NCBI GenBank assembly: GCA_964483245.1
Contig: CAZABP010000107.1
Coordinates: 1 to 5,430 of the forward strand
Length of the DNA: 5,430 nucleotides
DNA from: CAZABP01 sp964483245
GTDB taxonomy: Bacteria; Planctomycetota; UBA1135; UBA2386
Direction of reading: 5' to 3'
The notes below the pieces were generated by a model. It made no database searches and was not told the origin of the DNA. It saw nothing but the letters and a program-made list of their open reading frames with translations. Below, piece by piece: positions 1 through 5,376 of this stretch. The translations under genes were made by a program, and so were the position numbers. Position 1 is the first letter of the stretch. The number at the start of each line of letters is the position of its first letter.

Positions 1-90
1 GAGCGCCGTCGCCTTCTCATTGACCGTGGACACCCACACGAACGTCAGGAGAGCCAGAAATCCGGCCCGCTTCGAGGGTTCTCGTTCCAT
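1..90 (-). CDS. N-terminal fragment of a probable small membrane or exported protein, cut by the left edge
   Basis: Reading leftward from an ATG at 90, thirty codons stay open to base 1 with no stop. The product starts with a charged head (MEREPSKR), followed by a hydrophobic run (FLALLTFVWVSTV, residues 11-23) and then NEKATAL. A basic head plus a hydrophobic stretch is the pattern of a signal anchor or signal peptide, and codon third positions are mostly G or C like the neighbours. I see no good Shine-Dalgarno sequence ahead of the ATG. The gene lies 279 bp downstream of the DUF2314 gene in the same direction, so it probably has its own promoter. From codon 12 onward its sequence is also the inverted repeat found at the right edge. 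I do not recognise the family. It is too short to be certain, and a chance ORF remains possible. Confidence 0.42.
   Translation of the reverse strand, partial: MEREPSKRAGFLALLTFVWVSTVNEKATAL
2..55 (+). repeat. Left arm of a 54-bp perfect terminal inverted repeat
   Basis: Bases 2-55 are the exact reverse complement of 5377-5430, with no mismatch. The identity stops abruptly on the inner side: base 56 is A, whereas the right copy would predict G. On the outer side it runs to the window edge, so the true repeat may be longer. In this copy the repeat lies inside the coding sequence of the putative membrane protein read leftward. No target-site duplication can be judged because the edges are cut. 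Confidence 0.95.
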
Positions 91-369
91 TGCGGATGCA
101 CGGACCCGGCCCTGTGCAGTGCGCATGGGTAGCCCAGAGAGTTCGATTCCGCGTCGGGCGTGGAGGGACGCCTGACATCGCGTGGGGTCGGGCCGTGCGT
201 CTTCTCGCGCGCTGCGTGCTGGCGCTCGGGCTCGGTTCGCCAGCAGCTCGGTCGTGCCTCGAACGCGCGCCGCATCCGGCATGGGGACTGCGCGCGCACG
301 CGAGCCGTGCGTGCCCGGGTGGTGTGAGCGTCCTACGCGTCCTGCGTATGCAGCGCGGCCGCCCGCCGC
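91..369. other. Intergenic region between the DUF2314 gene and the left-edge gene
   Basis: These 279 bp carry no ORF with plausible codon use. The open frames that cross the region are arginine/alanine/proline-rich, typical of random GC-rich DNA. The region holds the hairpin at 292-314 and should contain any promoter for the left-edge gene on the minus strand, but no convincing -35/-10 pair is visible. Confidence 0.6.
292..314 (-). terminator. GC-rich hairpin downstream of the DUF2314 gene, possible terminator
   Basis: Bases 292-300 pair with 306-314 as a 9-bp stem (one G-U pair) around a 5-base loop (CGAGC). It lies 56-78 bp past the DUF2314 stop on the minus strand, where a transcript end would be expected. 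No T-run follows on either strand, so it is not a classical intrinsic terminator. It could aid Rho-dependent termination or stabilise the 3' end. Such hairpins also arise by chance in very GC-rich DNA. Confidence 0.3.
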
Positions 370-1473
370 TCACGCGCCAGCGTCGCCGTCGCCGTCGCCC
401 GCGCCCTGCGCGCGATCACGATCCGTCTTGCGCTTGGGCGGCGGACGTTCGCGCCGGCGGCGCGTCGGCTCGGGCAGCTCGGCCAGCTTGCGCAGCTGCT
501 CGGCCTGCGCCGCTTCGAGAGCCTCCGCGAGCCGTTCGTCCGTGTCGTCGTAACCGCCGACCGGCTCGCAATGCTCGCGCTCGGCCGGATCGGAGAACCA
601 TCCGTCACATTCGGTGAACTCAGGCAGATCGTAGTACCAATCCAGCACGTCGCTGGCGGAGAGCCGTTGCGGCGCGCCGCGCGTGCCGAGCGCGGGATTC
701 ACCGGGTGGCTCTGCAGCTTCGCCGTGAGCTTGCTGCCGCGCAGGCCGACGACGCGGGACCAGACCAGCTCGTCGCCGTCAGCCGGACCGAGCCGGTGCT
801 TGACGAAGAACTGATCGCCTCGCGTGCGGTTGGCGAACGCCGCCTCGAAATCGGGCCACTCTTCCCTGGCCAGTTCGAGCGCCTCGGCGACGCAGCCTTC
901 GCAGGCGGGCTGCGTGGTCGGCGGCTCGAGCTGCGCGAGCAGACCGTCAGCGAGCGTTACCAGCGTGGCCCCGTTCGCCGGAAAGCAGAGGCCGGACTGC
1001 GTCTCGTGCAGCAGGACGACGTCGTCGTTCCAGAGCGCGACCGCGAGCGCGCAGTGAAGCACGTTGGCCTCGCGCACGGTGGCTGCGGGCGTCGAGACTG
1101 CCGAGATCTCGACGAACGCCGTGTGGCTCTCGATCACGCGGCGGAGGTCCGCCTCGAGCGGTGCTTCGTGTGCAAACGGAAACGGCGCGTGGACATGCTC
1201 GAGCCGGCTCAGGCCGGTGGGGCCGCAAAGCTCGAGGCGAAGGCCGTCGACGGCGAGCCAGAACGTTCCGTTGGTGAACACCTCCTCGAGGTAATCGGGG
1301 CGTTCCTGCGCGTCGTCCGGCAGTGGTTTGAGACTCTCGCCGAGCAGCTCGCGCAGCGCGCTCTCGACGCGTGCGATCCAACCGAGCCTGGGCGCACTCA
1401 GCAGCAGCGCGAAACTGTAGATCGGAGTGTCCAAGAGCTCGGGCAGCGGACTGATGTGGTCGATCGTGGGCAT
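370..1473 (-). CDS. DUF2314 domain protein with an N-terminal DUF4261-like half and a charged C-terminal tail (367 aa)
   Basis: The protein has no signal peptide or membrane span and is probably cytoplasmic. Residues about 15-185 look like a compact alpha/beta domain: 'IYSFALLLSAPRLGW' near the start, 'HAPFPFAHEAPLEADL' at 95-110 and 'HCALAVALWNDDVVLL' at 140-155. This order resembles DUF4261-type proteins, by memory only. Residues about 205-285 fit DUF2314: 'QFFVKHRLGPADGDELVW' (221-238), a short Gly-containing loop, 'HPVNP' (256-260) and 'DVLDWYYDLP' (275-284). A CEGC motif (191-194) sits between the halves. The tail has an acidic helix (311-333), an RRRRERPPPKRK basic patch and a GDGDGD end. 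DUF2314 has no established biochemical role. The ATG at 1473 lacks a clear Shine-Dalgarno sequence, and a 328-bp gap upstream suggests its own transcription unit. I am confident it is a real gene and moderately confident of the domain call. Confidence 0.82.
   Translation of the reverse strand: MPTIDHISPLPELLDTPIYSFALLLSAPRLGWIARVESALRELLGESLKPLPDDAQERPDYLEEVFTNGTFWLAVDGLRLELCGPTGLSRLEHVHAPFPFAHEAPLEADLRRVIESHTAFVEISAVSTPAATVREANVLHCALAVALWNDDVVLLHETQSGLCFPANGATLVTLADGLLAQLEPPTTQPACEGCVAEALELAREEWPDFEAAFANRTRGDQFFVKHRLGPADGDELVWSRVVGLRGSKLTAKLQSHPVNPALGTRGAPQRLSASDVLDWYYDLPEFTECDGWFSDPAEREHCEPVGGYDDTDERLAEALEAAQAEQLRKLAELPEPTRRRRERPPPKRKTDRDRAQGAGDGDGDAGA
381..398. repeat. Three tandem copies of the hexamer CGTCGC
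   Basis: Bases 381-398 are three exact copies of CGTCGC. They lie in the last codons of the DUF2314 gene, where the opposite strand encodes the GDGDGD tail. A short in-frame repeat of this kind can expand or contract by slippage without breaking the frame. Confidence 0.7.
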
Positions 1474-1801
1474 CAGGGGACTCGCAGTCGTCTCGGATCG
1501 GGTTGGGGGTGCAGTGGCGGTGCTGCGGCGGATGCTGCGCTCGGGGATGCGGCGCGTGTGATCGGTCTGGAGCGGGACGTGAGAACCGGCTGGCGGGCAC
1601 GGGTGGTGTACCGGAGACTCGGACCGCGCACCTGTCCGCGCACCGCGGTGAAAGCTGCAGCCGCACGGCGATCGGCCGCGCGCGGCACGAGCGAGACGGA
1701 ACAGTCCAGGGTGCGCCTCCTTCGAACGGCGAAGGGGCGGAGTCTAGACCGGTCCGGCGCGCGGGCCAACTTGCGCCGGCGAGGGGCTGCCCCGGGCGAA
1801 G
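1474..1801. other. Intergenic region between the SDR and DUF2314 genes
   Basis: These 328 bp separate two genes of the same direction. Open frames cross it, including one on the minus strand that ends at the DUF2314 start codon, but they are arginine-rich and use codons rare in the neighbours (AGA, AGG, TCT), so I do not call a gene. It holds the hairpin at 1714-1739, a palindrome GACCGGTC at 1747-1754, and a 9-bp direct repeat (CCGCGCACC at 1624-1632 and 1636-1644). A promoter for the DUF2314 gene should lie here, but I cannot point to one. Confidence 0.6.
1714..1739 (-). terminator. Bulged hairpin downstream of the SDR gene, possible terminator of the four-gene cluster
   Basis: CGCCTCCTTCG (1714-1724) pairs with CGAAGGGGCG (1730-1739): a 10-bp stem with one bulged T (1718) and a 5-base loop. 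It lies about 63 bp past the SDR stop on the minus strand. No T-run follows, so it does not meet the classical intrinsic-terminator pattern. A regulatory or RNA-stability role is equally possible. Confidence 0.35.
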
Positions 1802-2575
1802 CTACGCGCGTTCAGCCGCGCGCACCTGCGCGAGCCCGCCGTCGACGCGCAGCACGGTGCCCGTCGCCCAGGTGTTCCTGGGATCGAGCAGCCACTCGAT
1901 GGCGGCGGCGACGTCGGCCGGTTCGCCGAGGCGCTGCAACGGGTGCATGCGTTCGGTGCGCGCGAGGGTCCCCGGGTTGCCGGTGATGCCCGCTGCCAGC
2001 GGTGTGCGCACGAGCCCAGGCGCAACGGCGTGGAAGCGCAGGCCGCGCGGGGCGCCGGTTGCGGCCGCCGCGCGCACGAGGCCGTCGATGCCGGCCTTGG
2101 CGGCGGCGATTGCTTCGTGGTGGGCGAGTCCGACGGCGACCGCGGCGGACGAGCACAGCACGACGGAGCCGCCGCCGCGCATGACCTTCGCGGTGGCGCG
2201 CACGACGGCGAACGCGGTCGTCAGGTTGGTGTCGATGGCGTCCTGCCATTCGGCGGCGGTCGTGGTCTGCGCGGGCTCGAGCAGAAGTGAACCGACGCAA
2301 TGCGCGACGCCGGCGAGACCCTGCTCGCCGGCGCGGTCGCGCGCTGCGCGCAGGCAGGCTTCAACCTGCTCGAACGAGCGTGCGTCGACCGGCTCGAGCA
2401 CCGGCTCGATGCCATCGCCGGTCATTGCGGCGACTCGGGCTGCGTCCCGGCCGGCGGCGACGACCCGCGCGCGTCGCGCAGCGAGGCGCCGACAGAGCTC
2501 GCGGCCGATGCCGCAGGTCGCGCCGAACACGACGAACGTGCGTCCGGCGAAGGCGTCCACGCCGGCGCGTTCCAT
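1802..2575 (-). CDS. Short-chain dehydrogenase/reductase (SDR) family protein lacking the catalytic tyrosine (257 aa)
   Basis: Length and motif order fit a classical SDR, a Rossmann-fold NAD(P)(H)-dependent oxidoreductase. The glycine motif is GATCGIG (18-24), with an Arg-rich strand end (AGRD, 41-44) that could favour NADP. D64 (PVD) would contact adenine. AHCVGS (91-96) stands in for NNAG. N117 (DTNLTTAF), S143 (CSS) and K160 are three of the four usual catalytic residues, followed by APG (185-187) and the C-terminal VDGG (244-247). The YxxxK site reads I156-A-A-A-K160, so the tyrosine is replaced by isoleucine, with H152 and H153 just before it. Such 'HEAIAAAKAG' SDRs form a divergent group as far as I recall. 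It may use another acid, catalyse a different reaction or only bind cofactor. Its ATG shares the A of the SOUL stop (TGATG), implying translational coupling, and there is no Shine-Dalgarno sequence of its own. Substrate unknown. Confidence 0.9.
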   Translation of the reverse strand: MERAGVDAFAGRTFVVFGATCGIGRELCRRLAARRARVVAAGRDAARVAAMTGDGIEPVLEPVDARSFEQVEACLRAARDRAGEQGLAGVAHCVGSLLLEPAQTTTAAEWQDAIDTNLTTAFAVVRATAKVMRGGGSVVLCSSAAVAVGLAHHEAIAAAKAGIDGLVRAAAATGAPRGLRFHAVAPGLVRTPLAAGITGNPGTLARTERMHPLQRLGEPADVAAAIEWLLDPRNTWATGTVLRVDGGLAQVRAAERA

Positions 2576-3429
2576 CAGACGCTCGGGAGACGCTCCGGCG
2601 ACGTGGCGGGCAGCGCGCGACGGCGCACCGGGAGCTGCACTTCGAAGTAGCGGCGCTCGGCGGAAACAGACGGGCTGTTGTAGCCCATGATGCGAAACGC
2701 GCCGGCCGCCTCGTACTCGGGATGCGACGCGAGCCAGGCGTCGAGGCGGGCGCGCAACGCGGTGGTCCGCTGCGCAGTATCGTAGCCGCGCGCGCCGATC
2801 GAGAGCACGGTCGTCGCCGGCTGATCGACGACCTCGACACGGCCGTCGCGTCCGAGCGGTCCGAGCTCGGGGGAGCCGTAGAGGAATGCCATCGAGCCGA
2901 CGTCACCGCTGGTGCTCGGCCGTTCCATCTGCACGGGGGCCGTCATCGCGATCTCGCGGCGCTGGATGTGGAGGAACAGCGACCAGAACGCCGGCGCCGT
3001 GCTGCCGCGCATCGTGGTGCGGGCCATGCGGTAGGCGGGATACTCGCGCAATTCGATCTCGTCCAATGCGACGTAGCCGGGCACGCCTTCGGGCAGCTCC
3101 GCTTCCATGATCGGGGTGAACTGGAGATCGCGCAGCAGCGCTGTGGTCTCGCGCCTGAGCGTGTCGCGGTCGAGGTCGGCGGTCGCGAGCCGGGCGGCGC
3201 GCGCGTGCGCGGCGGAACCGGCGGGCAGGGATTCGTGCGCGGCCTGCACGGCAGCGCGCAGCATGGCGGAGCCTTCGGGCGTGGCCGGGGCCGCGACACC
3301 ATCAGCGAGCCTGGCCGCCGCGGCAGCGCGCGCGGGCAGGTCGGCGGGCTGGAGCAGCCGCTCCTGCGCGGTCAGCGGCAGCAGCGAGCAGAGCATGGGG
3401 CAGAGCAGGGCGGGGGCAAGGATGCGCAT
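2575..3429 (-). CDS. Secreted SOUL-family heme-binding protein with an N-terminal helical extension (284 aa)
   Basis: Residues 1-21 form a signal peptide (hydrophobic ILAPALLCPMLCSLLPLTA, likely cut before QE), so the protein should act in the periplasm or outside the cell. Two cysteines (C10, C14) lie inside the signal, but the flanking residues do not make a good lipobox. Residues about 24-108 are alanine/arginine-rich and probably helical, with no family I can name. From about 112 to 268 it matches the SOUL/HBP fold: 'EIELREYPAYRMA' (124-136), 'FWSLFLHIQ' (148-156), the hallmark MTAPVQM (162-168), 'VVDQPATTVLSIGARG' (200-215) and 'MGYNSPSVSAERRYFEVQLPV' split over 248-268. The family binds heme or tetrapyrroles with modest affinity, and enzymatic activity is not established. 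A 71-bp gap separates it from the upstream SDR/DUF2867 gene, and its TGA overlaps the next ATG. The Shine-Dalgarno sequence is weak; the start was chosen because it gives the signal peptide. Confidence 0.88.
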   Translation of the reverse strand: MRILAPALLCPMLCSLLPLTAQERLLQPADLPARAAAAARLADGVAAPATPEGSAMLRAAVQAAHESLPAGSAAHARAARLATADLDRDTLRRETTALLRDLQFTPIMEAELPEGVPGYVALDEIELREYPAYRMARTTMRGSTAPAFWSLFLHIQRREIAMTAPVQMERPSTSGDVGSMAFLYGSPELGPLGRDGRVEVVDQPATTVLSIGARGYDTAQRTTALRARLDAWLASHPEYEAAGAFRIMGYNSPSVSAERRYFEVQLPVRRRALPATSPERLPSV

Positions 3430-3500
3430 GGATGGTCATTCGCCGATGAGCTTCGGGCGGATGCACGCGCGCGGGGAGTGCGCGCGCGGCGTGGCGACGG
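3430..3500 (-). other. 71-bp gap with a small GC hairpin between the SDR/DUF2867 and SOUL genes
   Basis: CGCGCGC (3466-3472) can pair with GCGCGCG (3480-3486) around a 7-base loop. No T-run follows. It may be a weak terminator or attenuator that sets the SOUL-SDR pair apart from the upstream pair, or chance in alternating GC. The spacing still allows one transcript. Confidence 0.25.
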
Positions 3501-4991
3501 CTACGCGGCCTCGCGGCCGGGATCGCGCATGCGTGGCGCGCCGCCAGCGGCACGGGCGATCCCGCGCAACATGCCGCGGAAGACGAGCGCGTGCAGCGGG
3601 AGCACGGAGTACCAGTACGCGAGCCCAAGCAGCCCCCGCGGGCGGAAGCGCGCTGTCTGCCGGAGCAGCGTCGTGCCGGGCGTGGGGCCGGGTTCGAGAT
3701 CGAAGCGCAGGATCGCGGTGCCGGGGAGCTTCATCTCGGCGCGGAGTTCGAGCACGCGATCCGGGACGACGTCGGTGACGCGCCAGAAATCGAGCGCTTC
3801 GCCGAACGAGATCCACTCGGGGTCGCGGCGCCCGCGGCGCAGGCTTGGCCCACCGAGGAGGCGATCGATCGCGCCGCGCAGGCGCCACAGCCAGTCCATT
3901 GCGTACCAGCCGTGACGTCCGCCCAGGCGGCAGACGGCGCGGAACACGCGGTCCGGCGCGGCCGGGATGGTGTGGGTGCGGGCATCGACGAAGACCTTGC
4001 CGCCGGCCCAGTCCGGGTCGCCGGGTTGCACGCCGGCGTCGCTCCAGCGCGACTCGGTGCGGCCGCCCTGGTCCGCGGTCAGCGCGGCGGCGATCGCTTC
4101 GCGCATCGACAGGAGCCGGCGCGGCATCCAGCGCGCCGCGCGGTCGTCGCGGCAGACGACGTGGTTGCGCAGGCCTTCGGTCAGCGGGCGCGCAATGCGC
4201 GCACTGATCGGAGTCACGAGGTGGATCCACCAGGAGCTGAGCCGCGGCGTCAGCACGGGAACCGGCAGCACGACGCGCCGTGGCAGGCCGCGCTGCGCTG
4301 CGAGCAGGCGGATCAGGTCGGCGTAGGTCACGATGTCCGGGCCGCCGATGTCGAGCGTCGTGCCGATGGTGCGCGGCTCGTCGAGGCAGGCGACGAGGTA
4401 GTGCAGCACGTCGTCGACCGCGATCGGCTGGCATCGGCTCGTCACCCAGCGCGGCGTGACCATGACCGGCAGGCGCTCGACGAGGTAGCGCAGGATCTCG
4501 AACGACGCGGAGCCGGCGCCGACGACCATCGCGGCGCGCAGCACGGTGACTGGGACCGGTCCCGCCGCGAGCTTGGCTTCGACGCGGCGGCGTGAGCGCA
4601 GGTGTTCGCTCAGGTCGTCGCCGGTCTCACCGAGGCCGCCGAGGTAGAGGATGCGGTCGAAGCCGGCGGCCGCGGCGGCGGCGGCGAAGTTGGCGGCGAG
4701 CTGCTGGTCGACGGCGTCGTAGTCGGGGCCGGCGGCCAGCATCGAGTGCACGAGGTAATAGGCGGATCCGCAGCCGGCGAGCGCCTGGCGCGTGGCTTCG
4801 ACGTCGGCGAGGTCACAGGCGACGATCTCGACGCGGGGATCCTGCGCCCAGTCGCGGGCTTCGAGCTTGCGCGGAGTGCGCACGAGGCAGCGGACGCGCC
4901 GGCCCGCCGCCAGCAGCCTCGGGACCAGGCGGCTACCGATGTATCCCGAGGCGCCGGTGACGGCGACCGGGCGCGCCGCGCTGCCGGTCAC
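3501..4991 (-). CDS. NAD(P)-binding SDR-like protein with C-terminal DUF2867 domain (496 aa)
   Basis: The N-terminal half is an atypical (extended-type) Rossmann domain: TGASGYIG (12-19), 'RCLVRTPRKL' (34-43) where the cofactor ribose is read, 'VACDLAD' (57-63), 'YYLVHSM' (78-84), 'ILYLGGLG' (114-121) and 'GGPDIVTY' (216-223). It resembles NmrA or NDUFA9-like SDRs that often lack classic catalysis. Residues about 330-480 fit DUF2867, a domain that commonly follows this kind of Rossmann domain. It ends in a hydrophobic stretch (GLLGLAYWYSVLPLHALVF, 453-471) that may bind a membrane or lipid. The start is set at the GTG at 4991-4989: it overlaps the DUF378 stop as GTGA, has GGAG 11 bases upstream, and begins ten residues before the first beta strand. 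An in-frame extension to 5237 is open but antisense-like and overlaps the DUF378 gene. Role unknown; a redox, lipid or quinone link is inference. Confidence 0.88.
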   Translation of the reverse strand: MTGSAARPVAVTGASGYIGSRLVPRLLAAGRRVRCLVRTPRKLEARDWAQDPRVEIVACDLADVEATRQALAGCGSAYYLVHSMLAAGPDYDAVDQQLAANFAAAAAAAGFDRILYLGGLGETGDDLSEHLRSRRRVEAKLAAGPVPVTVLRAAMVVGAGSASFEILRYLVERLPVMVTPRWVTSRCQPIAVDDVLHYLVACLDEPRTIGTTLDIGGPDIVTYADLIRLLAAQRGLPRRVVLPVPVLTPRLSSWWIHLVTPISARIARPLTEGLRNHVVCRDDRAARWMPRRLLSMREAIAAALTADQGGRTESRWSDAGVQPGDPDWAGGKVFVDARTHTIPAAPDRVFRAVCRLGGRHGWYAMDWLWRLRGAIDRLLGGPSLRRGRRDPEWISFGEALDFWRVTDVVPDRVLELRAEMKLPGTAILRFDLEPGPTPGTTLLRQTARFRPRGLLGLAYWYSVLPLHALVFRGMLRGIARAAGGAPRMRDPGREAA

Positions 4992-5206
4992 GCGGCCGCC
5001 GGCTCCATGTGCCAGCGGCGCTGGATCGCGCGCAGCGCGATCGCCTGGTAGACGGCGGCGGCGCCGACCAGCACATAGACGATCGTGGCGAGTGCGCTCG
5101 TGCCGAATAGGGCGGCGACGAGGTCGAGTTGGAACAGGCCGAACAGGCCCCAGTTGAGGCCGCCGATCACGAGCAGGACTGCGGCGAGGATGTCGAGGGT
5201 TTTCAT
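4988..5206 (-). CDS. DUF378 family small membrane protein (72 aa)
   Basis: This is a complete small inner-membrane protein. Helix 1 spans about residues 4-27 and contains the family signature GGLNWG (15-20), followed by 'FQLDLVAALFG' (25-35). Helix 2 spans about 38-58 (ALATIVYVLVGAAAVYQAI). The tail is short and basic (RAIQRRWH). Length and motifs match DUF378 (YuzA-like), whose function is unknown. It is the first gene of the cluster. Its TGA overlaps the next gene's GTG by four bases (GTGA), which points to coupled translation. The ATG at 5206 has only a weak purine stretch (CGAAG) upstream. Codon use fits the neighbours. Confidence 0.9.
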   Translation of the reverse strand: MKTLDILAAVLLVIGGLNWGLFGLFQLDLVAALFGTSALATIVYVLVGAAAVYQAIALRAIQRRWHMEPAAA

Positions 5207-5217
5207 GGCTTCGAAAG

Positions 5218-5236
5218 TCGGTCAAGAAATCGGTCA
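5218..5236. repeat. Tandem TCGGTCA heptamers, 12-bp period, just upstream of the DUF378 start
   Basis: TCGGTCA occurs at 5218-5224 and again at 5230-5236. On the minus strand the two copies read TGACCGA and lie 12-30 bases ahead of the ATG. A period near one helical turn would let a regulator bind both copies on one face. Chance is possible. Confidence 0.3.
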
Positions 5237-5238
5237 CA

Positions 5239-5257
5239 CGAACCGCGATGTGGTTCG
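5239..5257. promoter_or_regulatory. Palindrome CGAACC-N7-GGTTCG upstream of the DUF378 cluster, possible operator
   Basis: CGAACC (5239-5244) and GGTTCG (5252-5257) are perfect 6-bp arms around 7 bases, 33-51 bp ahead of the first gene of the cluster. This size and place suit a dimeric repressor site or a leader hairpin. On the minus strand CGAACC followed after 16 bases by GACCGA loosely recalls an ECF-sigma promoter, but the -10 part is not typical. Confidence 0.3.
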
Positions 5258-5376
5258 CCCGGATCGGCGCGGTGGATGCAGGAAGACGCCGAGGCGGGTC
5301 TGGTGGGTGCGGGAGGTGAAGCGGTCGCGCGGTGACGCGGTGCCGGGTGGAGAGGGCGGGGCGGCCGCAAAAAAAC

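Larger units (their letters stand above)
5207..5376. other. Leader region upstream of the DUF378 cluster
   Basis: These 170 bp hold no credible gene. They should carry the cluster's minus-strand promoter, but no standard sigma-70 pair is clear. Visible elements are the palindrome at 5239-5257, a direct repeat TCGGTCA (5218-5224 and 5230-5236), and a NotI-type palindrome GCGGCCGC followed by seven A (5361-5375) next to the inverted repeat. Confidence 0.55.

Noticed and set aside
2..55. Terminal inverted repeat as insertion-sequence ends
   Set aside because: There is no transposase or DDE/HUH motif between the ends, and the left copy reads as coding sequence, so I report it as an inverted repeat of open origin and not as a mobile element.
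141..150. GTTCGATTCC, resembling a tRNA T-loop
   Set aside because: The flanking bases do not form the T-stem, and no acceptor, D or anticodon arm can be drawn around it.
1473..1769. Minus-strand 98-aa frame ending in a TGATG overlap with the DUF2314 start
   Set aside because: It has a TTG start, Arg/Pro/Ala-rich sequence and codons rare in the neighbours (AGA, AGG, TCT). The overlap alone is not enough.
571..1986. Long plus-strand open frame (471 aa)
   Set aside because: It is antisense to the DUF2314 gene and crosses the intergenic gap. Its composition is Arg/Ala/Gly-rich with no recognisable motif, as expected opposite a GC-rich gene.
2577..2595. Direct repeat AGACGCTC (2577-2584 and 2588-2595) next to the SOUL/SDR junction
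   Set aside because: It lies within the last codons of the SOUL gene, and 8-bp repeats are common by chance in such GC-rich coding DNA.
2287..3915. Plus-strand open frame of 542 aa
   Set aside because: It lies opposite the SDR, SOUL and DUF2867 genes, which have clear family motifs. The product is very Arg-rich and low in complexity.
3591..4595. Plus-strand open frame of 334 aa
   Set aside because: It is a shadow of the SDR/DUF2867 gene with no motifs of its own.
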